DNA of 64,000 nucleotides from Kriegella aquimaris (GTDB lineage: Bacteria > Bacteroidota > Bacteroidia > Flavobacteriales > Flavobacteriaceae), in assembly GCF_900103215.1 (NCBI RefSeq), contig NZ_FNGV01000003.1, forward strand, positions 124,001 to 188,000. Direction: 5' to 3'. Below, in pieces: positions 25,524 to 35,574 of the stretch. The notes beneath the pieces are model-generated. The model saw nothing but the letters and a program-made list of their open reading frames with translations. It had not been told where the DNA came from and did no database searches. Numbering within the stretch: position 1 is the first letter of the stretch; every line of letters begins with the position of its first letter. The position numbers were made by a program, and so were the translations under genes.

Positions 25524-26414
25524 CTACACCATAGCGGCAATATCAACAGCTACCTTAAGTTTACTCTTACCGCTACCATACACCACACCTTTTAAGGGCG
25601 GAACATCATAGTAATCCCTACCCCAACCGACTACAATATGTTGATCCATAGGTATAAGATTGTTAGTAGGGTCAAAATCTACCCATCCAAAACCAGGAAT
25701 AAAAATAGAAAACCAAGCATGGGAGGCATCCGCCCCAACCAATTTCTCTTTGCCTTCAGGGGGCACAGTTTCAATATATCCACTGATATACCTGGCAGGC
25801 AACCCTACCGAACGTATGCAAGCAATGGCTATTTGGGCAAAGTCTTGACAAACCCCCTTCTTCTCTTTCATGACTTCTGCTATAGGCGTAGAAATACTGG
25901 TGAACCCCGAAACAAACTGAAAATCTGTATATATACGCTGCATTAATTCGTAGGCTGCCTCAAAAACGGAACGATTATTTTTAAAGGAAACCTCAGCATA
26001 TGCCCGTATACTGGCATCGGCACGTTTTATAAAAATAGACTCCAAGATGTATTGCTTTGCCTCCATCACTTCGGGATTGATTCTACTTAATGCAAAAAGC
26101 GCATCATTTATAGTTACTCTTTTGCATTCTTCCGAAAAAAATGAATCTCTAAACTGTGCATAATTCCGGACTATCTTACTTTTAGTAGTGACTTTGAGCT
26201 CTTTATGCTCTGTTTGTATAGAAAATCGGGTGATGTAATTTCCAAAGAAATCTTTGCGTTCTGATATTTCTGCGGGCTCCGGTATAACCTGTATTTTATA
26301 CCCCAACAACTGCTGCCCCTTAGATTCACGTGGACGAAGCGTGGCAATATTATGGCAATAACTTACTGGTGCACTGTAAGCGTATTTCGTAGTATGTGTA
26401 ACCTTAAAGACCAT
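25524..26414 (-). CDS. Transglutaminase-like protein with N-terminal beta domain
   Basis: 296 residues. The N-terminal domain (1-90; VTHTTKYAYSAPVSYCHN) is the bacterial transglutaminase N-terminal region. The core holds Cys in KKGVCQDFAQIA, His in GADASHAWFSIFIPGFGW and Asp in VDFDPTNN, a complete triad. It has no signal peptide, so it is cytosolic. It is the last gene of a tight cluster with the ATP-grasp/alpha-E protein (1-bp gap) and the transglutaminase-DUF2126 protein. Such sets are thought to form and cut amide bonds on a peptide; the reaction here is not known. Confidence 0.9.
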   Translation of the reverse strand: MVFKVTHTTKYAYSAPVSYCHNIATLRPRESKGQQLLGYKIQVIPEPAEISERKDFFGNYITRFSIQTEHKELKVTTKSKIVRNYAQFRDSFFSEECKRVTINDALFALSRINPEVMEAKQYILESIFIKRADASIRAYAEVSFKNNRSVFEAAYELMQRIYTDFQFVSGFTSISTPIAEVMKEKKGVCQDFAQIAIACIRSVGLPARYISGYIETVPPEGKEKLVGADASHAWFSIFIPGFGWVDFDPTNNLIPMDQHIVVGWGRDYYDVPPLKGVVYGSGKSKLKVAVDIAAMV

Positions 26415-26415
26415 A

Positions 26416-28977
26416 TTATATAGGAAAAGATTGGGTTACCAATTGATTTTGCTTGTTGGTATGATTGAAATAAGTGCTACTTATCGATTGGGATGATTCA
26501 TATAAGAGTTCGGAAAGTTTTTCCAATAGCGTATCCAACTCCTCCCTAAAAAAGTCGGTTTCAGATTTTGTTTTCACTAAATCGGAAGACTCCGCCAATC
26601 GCAACCTTGAGAATGCTTCAAAAATATATTTCTGATAATTACTTAGACTGTTCTCCTTATGGGAATGCGGTAATCGTGCAATATCTTTCTGAACCCTATT
26701 TAACATAAAGGTCAAAGATCTTGGGTATTCCAAATCAAGCAGCACCAAGTCCAGCACGTGCTCCAGTTGAATGTAGGAGCGATAACTATAGCGGTATATA
26801 TTAAGACTTTCATGGCTGGCCAACAAATATTCCAAGAGATCATATTCTACCTGCTCATCATATTTAATAGTAAGTAGGGAGCGACATTTCGTAATTGTCA
26901 GCATGCTTTGTTCCAATTGCAGCCCAATAAAATAGAGCAACAAGCCCTGTTGCACCAAAATGCTCTCCTCAATAAGCCCCATAAAGGCAATCAAGCGGGT
27001 AATCAGCTGGTTGAGAACTTTTAAAATTTTATTGATCGACCGGTCCTTTCCCTCTTCGAATGACTGCCATAGCTTTTGAATGTTTTCGAATACCCGCCAC
27101 ATATCGGACGACCATAAGTTTCGAATGGAATAATACGAATTGCTGAACATTGAAATCGTATGCGCTAAACTCCCAGGTCTGTCTCTATCGAGTATTACCG
27201 ATAACATTTCTTCCATGGGGTCTTCCATTGCCAATTTGCCTTCCTTGGTTTTATCGGTAAAACCAGGGTATGTACCCGTTAGTTGGGTTACCGCCTTAAA
27301 TAAGACCTGAAGTTTAATCGAATCTGGCTTTTCATTTCTATTCTGCACTAGGGCCATGTGTCGCATCACCATACGAATAAAGCGGGCATTTACCAACGTA
27401 CGCCCCACATAACGCCCGGCCCAATATAGGTTTTCAGCAGTAAGGCTGGGCAAATCATTCAAACCACTTATGGCCACAGAACTCCTTTTTTGCCAATGTC
27501 TGTACTTATCTTCCTTAATTGGGGCGTCGTCTAGCACCCATAAATCTTTACTAGTACCTCCGCGTTGATTAGATACCCTGATGGTTTCTCGATCAGGAGC
27601 CACGCGCACGAGCCCACCGGACATTACGCTATATTTATCATCTGATGCAATGCAAAAAGCACGCGTCACTAAATTTCTAGACTCAATACTTTCATTGACT
27701 AGATTGGGCGCAGTAGAAAAGCTTATTCTTTCTTGGGCAACATAACGATAAGGAGTTTCTTCAATTTCCTTTTTAAGATCATTCAATTGTTGCTGGGCCA
27801 TGAACTCGGTAAAATAAATACTTTCCCTATTGGTTCGATCGATTCTTTTGATGACCAAATGCGATAAATTCTCCAGTACATATTTTCTTTCCCGTTCTTG
27901 TCCGCACCACCATGATGCAATTTGTGGCAGAATCAAATCTTGATTAAGAAAGTATTTAGCAACGGCCGGCATAAAAGGAATCAACCCAGGATTCTCAATT
28001 ACCCCACTGCCCACGGGGTTTATAACAGATACATTTTTTCTCCGTACCACATCCAATAATCCGGCGACCCCCAAATGGGAATCTTCCCGGAGCTCCAAGG
28101 GATCGGCGAAAGCATCGTCAACCCTACGCAAAACCACATCTATACGCTTAAGTCCTTGTAAGGATTTCATCCACAGAAAGCCATCCCTCACCACAAGGTC
28201 GTTGCCTTGTACCAAAGGATATCCTAAAAAGGAAGATAGATAGGCATGTTCAAAATAGGTTTCGTTGTGAGAGCCCGGTGTTAAAATGACAATATTGGGA
28301 TTCTCTTTTTTTACGGGAGAAGCAGCTATCAACATTTGATTTAATTCTTGAAAGAATCCCGATAGGCGCTTCACATTCATTCTACCATACATCTCAGGAA
28401 GAATTCTACTGGTGGTCGACCTGTTTTCGAGGGCGTACCCCATTCCCGAAGGGGCCTCCGCACGATCATTTACGACCCAAAGCCTACCATCGGTACCACG
28501 GGAAAGGTCTGCCGCATAAATAGAAAGAAATTTGTCTGTTGGATATTCAATGCCCGCACATTGTCTTAAAAATCCACGATGGCCATAAATTATTTCATAA
28601 GGAACAATGCCATTTTTAATTAGATTACCCTCACCATATATATCTTTTAGAACTAAATTTAGAAGCTCTGCCCGTTGTTCTATACCGGCCTCTACTGTTT
28701 GCCATTCGCTTTTGGGGAGGATAAAAGGAACCACATTTAAGTTCCAGGGACGGTGCATGCCTTGTGGGTCGTTGTACACGTTATAGGTAACGCCATTCTC
28801 AAAAAGCAACCAATCTATATCCCTTTGGCGGGCCATTAACCCGTTGGGACCTAATTTATCAAACTCTGTTAGTAGTTTATTCCAATATGGTTTGATACCG
28901 TTTTTCGGAGTAAACATTTCATCGTTCCTATATTCGGTATTATAATTACTTAACCAGCGCGTACTTGTTATGGGCAT
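26416..28977 (-). CDS. Circularly permuted ATP-grasp ligase fused to alpha-E domain
   Basis: 853 residues. The first part (about 1-490) is the circularly permuted ATP-grasp domain (DUF404/407 type), with RDIDWLLFENGVTYNVY, NPNIVILTPGSHNETYFEHAYL, VVLRRVDDAFADPLELR and INPVGSGVIENPGL. The second part (about 520-840) is the alpha-helical alpha-E domain, opened by LYWAGRYVGRTLVNARFIRM. The two are separate genes in many bacteria; here they are fused. ATP-grasp enzymes join a carboxyl to an amine, so this is probably the ligase of the cluster. It lies 12 bp downstream of the DUF2126 gene. Confidence 0.9.
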   Translation of the reverse strand: MPITSTRWLSNYNTEYRNDEMFTPKNGIKPYWNKLLTEFDKLGPNGLMARQRDIDWLLFENGVTYNVYNDPQGMHRPWNLNVVPFILPKSEWQTVEAGIEQRAELLNLVLKDIYGEGNLIKNGIVPYEIIYGHRGFLRQCAGIEYPTDKFLSIYAADLSRGTDGRLWVVNDRAEAPSGMGYALENRSTTSRILPEMYGRMNVKRLSGFFQELNQMLIAASPVKKENPNIVILTPGSHNETYFEHAYLSSFLGYPLVQGNDLVVRDGFLWMKSLQGLKRIDVVLRRVDDAFADPLELREDSHLGVAGLLDVVRRKNVSVINPVGSGVIENPGLIPFMPAVAKYFLNQDLILPQIASWWCGQERERKYVLENLSHLVIKRIDRTNRESIYFTEFMAQQQLNDLKKEIEETPYRYVAQERISFSTAPNLVNESIESRNLVTRAFCIASDDKYSVMSGGLVRVAPDRETIRVSNQRGGTSKDLWVLDDAPIKEDKYRHWQKRSSVAISGLNDLPSLTAENLYWAGRYVGRTLVNARFIRMVMRHMALVQNRNEKPDSIKLQVLFKAVTQLTGTYPGFTDKTKEGKLAMEDPMEEMLSVILDRDRPGSLAHTISMFSNSYYSIRNLWSSDMWRVFENIQKLWQSFEEGKDRSINKILKVLNQLITRLIAFMGLIEESILVQQGLLLYFIGLQLEQSMLTITKCRSLLTIKYDEQVEYDLLEYLLASHESLNIYRYSYRSYIQLEHVLDLVLLDLEYPRSLTFMLNRVQKDIARLPHSHKENSLSNYQKYIFEAFSRLRLAESSDLVKTKSETDFFREELDTLLEKLSELLYESSQSISSTYFNHTNKQNQLVTQSFPI

Positions 28978-28989
28978 AAAATCTATGAA

Positions 28990-31900
28990 TTACTTCTTTC
29001 GCAAATCCAACACATGTGGGAATTCACGATTTGGGGGTACTTCTTTATATACAAATGTATTGGAAGCAGCCTTAGGTTCTACCATTCTACCGGTAAAATT
29101 TGATGTAGCGACCATTTCCATCGGTATGACTTCACCTTGCGTATGCCCAAAATCCCAAAATCTGTTGATTCGCCTAGATTCTGCTTCATAACTGTTCACA
29201 GGATAGGTGTCGTAAGATCGGCCTCCGGGATGTGCAACAAAGTACGTGCAACCGCCAATGGATTTTTTATTCCATTTGTCGACAATATCAAAAACCAAAG
29301 GTACATCTACCGCTATTGTAGGATGTAAGGCAGACCAAGGGTCCCAAGCTTTATAGCGAACTCCAGCTACATATTCGCCTTTCGTACCCGTAGAATTCAA
29401 TTCTATTTTTACGCCGTTACAGGTCAGACTATAGCGCTCTTCCGTGAAGTTTTTTATTTTTACCTGCACCCTTTCCAAAGAAGAGTCTACATAACGCGCT
29501 GTTCCCCTACCTGACATTTCTTCACCCAATACGTGCCACGGTTCTATGGCCATGCGTAGTTCAATTTGCATCGAATTAATCTCTACCATTCCATAAAGCG
29601 GGAAGCGGAACTCAAAAAATGGGTCAAACCAATCTAATTTAAAAGGATAACCCGCATCGTTTAGTTGCGAAACAATATCTCTTAAATCTTCCTTGACGTA
29701 ATGTTCTAACAAAAACTTGTCATGTAGCTCAGTGCCCCAACGCACCAAATCATGCTTGTAGGGGTGCTTCCAGAACCAAGAGACCAAGGTGCGTACCAAT
29801 AGCATCTGCATCAAACTCATTTGTGCATGTGGCGGCATGTCGAAAGCACGCAATTCTAAAATACCCAATCTACCCGAAGAAGAATCTGGTGAATACAATT
29901 TATCGATACAAAACTCCGCCCTGTGGGTATTTCCAGTGATATCGGTCAATAGATGCCGAAATAAGCGATCTGTTAACCAAAAAGGTACTTCTTTATCTTC
30001 CGGAATCTGTGAAAAAGCGATTTCCAATTCATATAAATTTTCCAGTCGCGCCTCATCTACGCGTGGCGCCTGGCTTGTGGGCCCAATAAACGCACCCGAA
30101 AACAAATAGGAAAGCCCAGGGTGATGCTGCCAAAAAGTTAGTAAGCTGCGGAGCAATTGCGGGTTTCGAAGTAACGGACTGTCTGCAGGCGTGACCCCAC
30201 CTAACGTAACGTGATTACCCCCACCAGTTCCGGTATGCTTGCCATCCAACATAAACTTCTCGGTTCCCAAACGTGACTTCTTAGCCTCCGCATAAAGCTT
30301 GAGGGTATTGTCAGTGAGCTCTTGCCAATTCTTGGCGGGATGCACATTTACTTCTATGACCCCAGGGTCTGGCGTAATCTTTAACACCTCAAGGCGGTTA
30401 TCCCTCGGTGGCTCATACCCTTCCATGATTATGGGAATTTCCAATTCTCTAGCGGTTGCCTCGATGCTTGCCACTAGGTCTAAAAAGTCTTCCGCACTGT
30501 CTAAAGGCGGTAAGAAAAGGAATAATTTACCGTCTCGTACTTCTGCACATATCGCCGTACGTACAAATGGTTGCTTTTTGCTGACGGAGGTCGAAGTAAT
30601 GGAATTTAATCGCTTTTGTAAATCGGTCGCATAAGCATCCAAAGGTGGTTTTTCCTCGAACAATTCTGGCTCTGCAGTTGGTTCCGATGGTATTTCAGGT
30701 TCTTTAGGTAACGATTCCAAAGGCAATCGTAACCCTATTGGTGAATTCCCGGGAGTTAAGAATAAATGCTTACCTCTAAATTTCCAGGTATTGGTAATCC
30801 AATTGTCATCCTTTTTGGCCAATGGAAAAACATGGCCTACAGTTTTACCAACACCCTGCTCCAATACTTCGCCCAACTTTCGTCGCAAAGCCGTATCTTT
30901 TTCTTTATAGTCTTTTGGTTCTACATCTATCGGTAGTTTTCCTTCTTCCCACAAAAAGTAAAAAGCATCTTCATAAGCAGGAACTATACTAGCATCGGAA
31001 CAAGCCAAATATTTGGTCAAAGTCTTTAAAAAAATATTTGTAATATCCTCCGGGAGGGTATAATTTTCCGTAAACGAAGCCAACCATTTGGAATCCTTCC
31101 AAATTGATTCGCCATCCTTTCGCCAATGAATACCGATAAGCCAACGTGGCAAGGGTTCTCCTGGATACCATTTTCCTTGTGTGTGGTGCAACATTCCGCC
31201 TTTGCCAAAAGCATCCAATAGGCGTAACGAAAGCGAACTTGCCAATTTGCGTTTGTGTTCGCCGTCGGCCGCAGTATTCCATTCTTCCCCTTCCATATCA
31301 TCTATGGAAACAAAGGTGGGCTCACCGCCCATCGTAAGGCGAACATCATTTTGTTGCAGCTCTTCCTCAACTACAAAGCCCAAATTATAAATGGCATTCC
31401 ATTGATCTTCGGTATAAGGTTTGGTTACCCGTGGCGATTCAAAAATGCGGGTTACGGAATTATCAAATTCAAATTCCGTTTCGCAGGGATCTGTCAATCC
31501 ATATACTGGGGCAGCACTTTCAAAGGAAGGTGTACATGCCAAGGGAATATGCCCCTCCCCTGCCAAAAGACCTGAAGTTGCATCAAGACCGATCCAGCCG
31601 GCACCAGGCAAATAAACTTCTGCCCAGGCATGTAAATCGGTAAAATCCTCATCCGGACCGGAAGGACCGTCCAATGATTTCTCATCTTGCTTTAACTGCA
31701 CAAGATAGCCAGATACAAATCGAGCTGCCAATCCTAAATGCCGAAGTGTTTGCACCAACAACCATGCGAAATCCCTACAAGAACCCAATTTATTACCCAG
31801 GGTTTGCTCACAGCTTTGTACCCCGGGTTCCATACGAATGGTATAATTGAGGTACTCGTATAAATTTTGATTTAGACCAATTAGAAAATCAATACTTCGC

Positions 31901-32316
31901 CGAGGCGTCATGTCTATTTTTTCTATCCATTCTTTTAGCAACGGTCCTTTTTCGGATATTTCCAAGTAGGGTTGTAATTCTTTTTTTAAATCCTCTGAAT
32001 ACGTAAACGGAAAATTCTCTACGGCTTCCTCAACGAAGAAATCAAAGGGATTAATGGTTTTTAAGTCTGCAATAATTTCTACCTCCACAGAGAGTTCTTC
32101 CGTTTGTTCAGGAAAGACGATACGGGCCAGATAATTACCAAAAGGATCCTGTTGCCAATTAAAAAAATGATTCTCTGGTTTTATTTTTATGGAATATGCT
32201 TCTATTGGTGTTCTGCTATGCGGTGCAGGCCGCAATCTAAAAATATGCGGGGAAAGGCTTACCCGTCGATCATATTTATAAACGGTTTTATGTGCAATTG
32301 CTACTTTTAATGCCAT
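28990..32316 (-). CDS. Transglutaminase-DUF2126 fusion protein
   Basis: 1108 residues. An N-terminal beta domain (1-100), then the transglutaminase core with Cys in LGSCRDFAWLLVQ and His in DLHAWAEVYLPGAGW (about 165-260), are followed by the long DUF2126 region (about 310-1100; DVRLTMGGEPTFVSIDD, GTGGGNHVTLGGVTPADSP). The glycine-rich HTGTGGGNH block resembles the active-site layout of COOH-NH2 ligases. It is the first gene of the three-gene cluster and presumably carries the promoter region in the 340-bp gap upstream. It is cytosolic with no signal. The substrate is unknown. Confidence 0.9.
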   Translation of the reverse strand: MALKVAIAHKTVYKYDRRVSLSPHIFRLRPAPHSRTPIEAYSIKIKPENHFFNWQQDPFGNYLARIVFPEQTEELSVEVEIIADLKTINPFDFFVEEAVENFPFTYSEDLKKELQPYLEISEKGPLLKEWIEKIDMTPRRSIDFLIGLNQNLYEYLNYTIRMEPGVQSCEQTLGNKLGSCRDFAWLLVQTLRHLGLAARFVSGYLVQLKQDEKSLDGPSGPDEDFTDLHAWAEVYLPGAGWIGLDATSGLLAGEGHIPLACTPSFESAAPVYGLTDPCETEFEFDNSVTRIFESPRVTKPYTEDQWNAIYNLGFVVEEELQQNDVRLTMGGEPTFVSIDDMEGEEWNTAADGEHKRKLASSLSLRLLDAFGKGGMLHHTQGKWYPGEPLPRWLIGIHWRKDGESIWKDSKWLASFTENYTLPEDITNIFLKTLTKYLACSDASIVPAYEDAFYFLWEEGKLPIDVEPKDYKEKDTALRRKLGEVLEQGVGKTVGHVFPLAKKDDNWITNTWKFRGKHLFLTPGNSPIGLRLPLESLPKEPEIPSEPTAEPELFEEKPPLDAYATDLQKRLNSITSTSVSKKQPFVRTAICAEVRDGKLFLFLPPLDSAEDFLDLVASIEATARELEIPIIMEGYEPPRDNRLEVLKITPDPGVIEVNVHPAKNWQELTDNTLKLYAEAKKSRLGTEKFMLDGKHTGTGGGNHVTLGGVTPADSPLLRNPQLLRSLLTFWQHHPGLSYLFSGAFIGPTSQAPRVDEARLENLYELEIAFSQIPEDKEVPFWLTDRLFRHLLTDITGNTHRAEFCIDKLYSPDSSSGRLGILELRAFDMPPHAQMSLMQMLLVRTLVSWFWKHPYKHDLVRWGTELHDKFLLEHYVKEDLRDIVSQLNDAGYPFKLDWFDPFFEFRFPLYGMVEINSMQIELRMAIEPWHVLGEEMSGRGTARYVDSSLERVQVKIKNFTEERYSLTCNGVKIELNSTGTKGEYVAGVRYKAWDPWSALHPTIAVDVPLVFDIVDKWNKKSIGGCTYFVAHPGGRSYDTYPVNSYEAESRRINRFWDFGHTQGEVIPMEMVATSNFTGRMVEPKAASNTFVYKEVPPNREFPHVLDLRKK

Positions 32317-32656
32317 GTCGAAATCAAATTTTCAATGTATCCTAAGATAAGCACTTATAATAGTAATTCGCTCTCTTAAACAGAGATAGTTTAAACTTTT
32401 ATCCATAAAAAATTAATAGCTATTCCTTTTTGCTAGATCGATAATCTTTGCCCTCCTTTTTGCCTGTTTTATAGAAAGCAGCCTTGTTCTTGTATTTTTT
32501 CTCGTTTTAGCCTTGTTAAGGTTCAAACCTCAATTTCAGATTTACACAACTCGACGAACAAGTAACACAAGCGGATAAACCCACATTAATTGGCCCAGAC
32601 AGGGTGCTGTGTTTCTCTTTTTATTTGTAAGTTTATTTAATAATCGACCAATGTAA
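32317..32656. other. Divergent intergenic region (340 bp)
   Basis: AT-rich DNA between the divergently transcribed DUF2126 gene and the 32657 gene. It must carry both promoters, but no full TTTG...TAnnTTTG pair was found. No RNA gene, repeat or additional open frame is supported. Confidence 0.5.
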
Positions 32657-33703
32657 ATGATTAAACAATCTCCAAAAACCATACTTCAAATGCACATAAG
32701 AAGTCTTATTAGTAAGCTTTTAGGTTTAAATATTGTATTTGTAATCACCGCTTCTTTTATCAACAACCCTGTTGACAGTTCTGAAAATTGGAGTGACCTG
32801 CCACAATCAATGGATTTCAATACAGACGGCCTCTATTTTGCCGAATTTTATGATTACATCTACCGGGGCCATTTTGAAAACATTGAACTGAAACGCGAAG
32901 ACATGCAATTTCTTATGATTTTCGGACAATACCTCAGGGCCTTTGGCAAACAGTGCCCAAGTGCCCTACCTGCAGATAAGGTCGAAATTATGGAAGAAGT
33001 GTGTGCTACGGAAGAAGTTACGCGCAATGGATACGGCGACGTTCTCAGTAGAGTGTGCGTTAGATGGGAATGGGTAGGAACTGGATTATATGCACGACCC
33101 GATCTTTACGCTGCCAAAATGGAGGTCGAAGGCATGCAACGTACCGATGCCCTACGAACCGCCATGGAAATGATAACCGACCCAAACTCCATGGGCAATT
33201 CGGTAGATTTGATGCACAAAGCCAAAGGACTACAAAACGATATGGTTCAAATTTTCAAATTAAATCCCTGTAATAGCCTCGGTGTTCGGCGCTTTGAGGA
33301 AAACCTTAAGCTATTTGCCCTGAGCAAACCTGCCATTCGCATGCAGGGAAGTAGTAAATATGCGACTATGAAAAAGTCTGGAGGCCCCTCTGGGTCACAA
33401 GATTTCAATAGATTGATTGATGATTTGGTTGCCAACCAATCAAAAACCTGGTCGTTCAATCGCTATACCCAGGGAAGCATTTCTGGTGTTACTATACTAT
33501 CAAAAGACAACGAAGGAAGACCTATGGCATTACAGGCAAACTATAGCTATAAAGGCTTTGGGAGTAGCGCGAACGGATGGGTAAAAATAGATTTCACCAA
33601 TGGCCTGCCCAATTGCATTTATTTTTTCGATTTCCCAAGTAATTGCAAAACGCCAAGTAGTAGCATTGTTGCCGCATATGCACAAGGTAGCTATGGAAAA
33701 TAA
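32657..33703 (+). CDS. Secreted protein of unknown function
   Basis: 348 residues with an N-terminal hydrophobic signal (KLLGLNIVFVITASFI, about 22-37). The mature part carries six Cys in short motifs (GKQCPSAL, EEVCATEE, SRVCVRWE, NPCNSLG, LPNCIYFF, SNCKTP), compatible with disulfides in the periplasm. It is predicted mixed alpha/beta, with a basic linker near 235-255 (KYATMKKSGGPSG). The family is not recognised. The adjacent NCS1 permease gene starts 140 bp downstream. Confidence 0.7.
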   Translation: MIKQSPKTILQMHIRSLISKLLGLNIVFVITASFINNPVDSSENWSDLPQSMDFNTDGLYFAEFYDYIYRGHFENIELKREDMQFLMIFGQYLRAFGKQCPSALPADKVEIMEEVCATEEVTRNGYGDVLSRVCVRWEWVGTGLYARPDLYAAKMEVEGMQRTDALRTAMEMITDPNSMGNSVDLMHKAKGLQNDMVQIFKLNPCNSLGVRRFEENLKLFALSKPAIRMQGSSKYATMKKSGGPSGSQDFNRLIDDLVANQSKTWSFNRYTQGSISGVTILSKDNEGRPMALQANYSYKGFGSSANGWVKIDFTNGLPNCIYFFDFPSNCKTPSSSIVAAYAQGSYGK

Positions 33704-33843
33704 TGAACATAAAGGATAATGAGGAGATATTAGAATATGTTGTAAACTTAACAACGTGACGAAAACACTAAAGCTTTTTAAAGGATAAATGGAGCCTTTC
33801 AGTAGTAATTGACATTAACCCATTTTCAACGTACGAGCCAAAT

Positions 33844-35568
33844 ATGAGCACAACCAAAGATTTTGCAGAATTCGAAAGCCTAGACGAAGAGCAATTACCC
33901 GTTCCCAAGCATAAATTACATGATTGGACCCATTTTGCGGGGCTATATGCCGCAGAACACGTAGCTGCGACCGAGTTTGTTATCGGGGCGACATTTGTCG
34001 CATTGGGAGCAAAAACAATGGACATTCTATTGGGACTATTAATTGGAAATATTTTGGCGGTTCTAAGTTGGACGTTCATTACTTCACCTATCGCCGTTGA
34101 TACTCGATTGAGCTTATACACCTATCTCAATAAGATTGCGGGTGATTCAATGACCAAGCTTTACAATTGGGCGAATGTCATTATCTTCACGGTTATTTCC
34201 GCAGCTATGGTTACGGTATCGGCCACAGCGGTTCGTTTTGCGTTTGATATCCCTGCCCAACTTAACTGGTATCCTACGAATCTTTGGTTTATTCTCATTG
34301 TTTTTGGAGTTGGAATAGTGGTTGTTTCCATAGCTATATATGGATTTAATGCAGTCTCTGAATTTTCCGGTATCTGTGCGCCTTGGCTGTTCGTAATGTT
34401 TACGAGTGGTGCCCTCGTTCTCCTCCCAGCACTTTCGTTAGACGTTTTGGGCAAAACCCTACCCCAAGGATGGGATGATTTTATAGCATTGGGCAATCAG
34501 TCGATATGGACAGGAATCGACAGCAACGGTGAACCAGGGATTGGACTTATTGAAGTCATTGGTTTCGCTTGGGCCGCCAATACTATTACCCATTTTGGCC
34601 TCATCGACATGGCACTATTGCGATTCGCAAAAAAGAAATCGTACGGACTTGCCACAAGCACGGGAATGATGTTCGGTCATTATGTCGCTTGGATTGCCGC
34701 CGGTATTATGGGGGCTGGGGCTGCCGTAATATTAGGAAAATCGATTGTTGAACTCGATCCCGGTGACGTAGCCTACTACGCCCTGGGTTGGTCAGGGTTT
34801 GTAATTGTAATCGTTGCCGGTTGGACCACGGCCGTAGCAAACCTTTACAGGGCAGGCTTGGCTGCACAGGCCATATTCTTTAACCATTCCCGGAGGAAAA
34901 CCACCCTTACGGTAGGTCTTCTAACTATTGTGGTTGCCTGTTTCCCATTTGTTTTCACGCAAATACTGCCGCTACTAACGTATGCCGGATTATTGGTGGT
35001 TCCCGTGGGTGGAATTGTATTTGCCGAACATCAAATATTTCCACGGATAGGATATACCCGTTATTGGTCGTCGTACCGTAAATTGACATTTAGCACTCCC
35101 GCAATTGCTTCATGGGCAATGGGCCTTTTGTTCGGTTTTGGACTGAACGCACTTAATGTAATGTCTTTCTTTTACCTTTTTATCCCTACTTGGATTTTCA
35201 CGATCCTTATTTATACCCTGTTAGCGGCACGCTACGGTGCTAAAAAATCCTATCCTGAAGAAGAGGAGCAAGAAAAAAGACGCAACGAAAACATGGAGAG
35301 GTTTCAAGAGCAAAAAGCCCAACTAGAGCCTGAGCCTATAGCTGACAACTCTATATTTACCAAAATACTAAAAATCATAGCGATTATTGTTCTTATAATT
35401 ACATTGGTACTGGCGTGCATTGTATTGTTCGGTAGTTCAAATGAGGCTTTGTACATCGAAAACCGTGAAATATTTTATAGATATGCGTTTATATGCACTT
35501 TGATTTACTTTATAACCGCCTATATGGCGTCGAAACGCAACACATTAAAAAATCATAATAAAAAATAA
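33844..35568 (+). CDS. NCS1-family purine/cytosine-type permease
   Basis: 574 residues with about twelve membrane segments in residues 25-460. AAEHVAATEFVIGATFVALG matches the start of NCS1 transporters. These use a sodium or proton gradient to import nucleobases, allantoin and similar molecules. A long acidic/basic cytosolic stretch (about 465-510, EEEEQEKRRNENMERF) and two further C-terminal helices extend it beyond the usual about 450 residues. The next gene, a mannitol-type dehydrogenase, starts 6 bp after its stop, so the substrate may be linked to sugar-alcohol use; this is inference. Confidence 0.85.
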   Translation: MSTTKDFAEFESLDEEQLPVPKHKLHDWTHFAGLYAAEHVAATEFVIGATFVALGAKTMDILLGLLIGNILAVLSWTFITSPIAVDTRLSLYTYLNKIAGDSMTKLYNWANVIIFTVISAAMVTVSATAVRFAFDIPAQLNWYPTNLWFILIVFGVGIVVVSIAIYGFNAVSEFSGICAPWLFVMFTSGALVLLPALSLDVLGKTLPQGWDDFIALGNQSIWTGIDSNGEPGIGLIEVIGFAWAANTITHFGLIDMALLRFAKKKSYGLATSTGMMFGHYVAWIAAGIMGAGAAVILGKSIVELDPGDVAYYALGWSGFVIVIVAGWTTAVANLYRAGLAAQAIFFNHSRRKTTLTVGLLTIVVACFPFVFTQILPLLTYAGLLVVPVGGIVFAEHQIFPRIGYTRYWSSYRKLTFSTPAIASWAMGLLFGFGLNALNVMSFFYLFIPTWIFTILIYTLLAARYGAKKSYPEEEEQEKRRNENMERFQEQKAQLEPEPIADNSIFTKILKIIAIIVLIITLVLACIVLFGSSNEALYIENREIFYRYAFICTLIYFITAYMASKRNTLKNHNKK

Positions 35569-35574
35569 ATCTCT

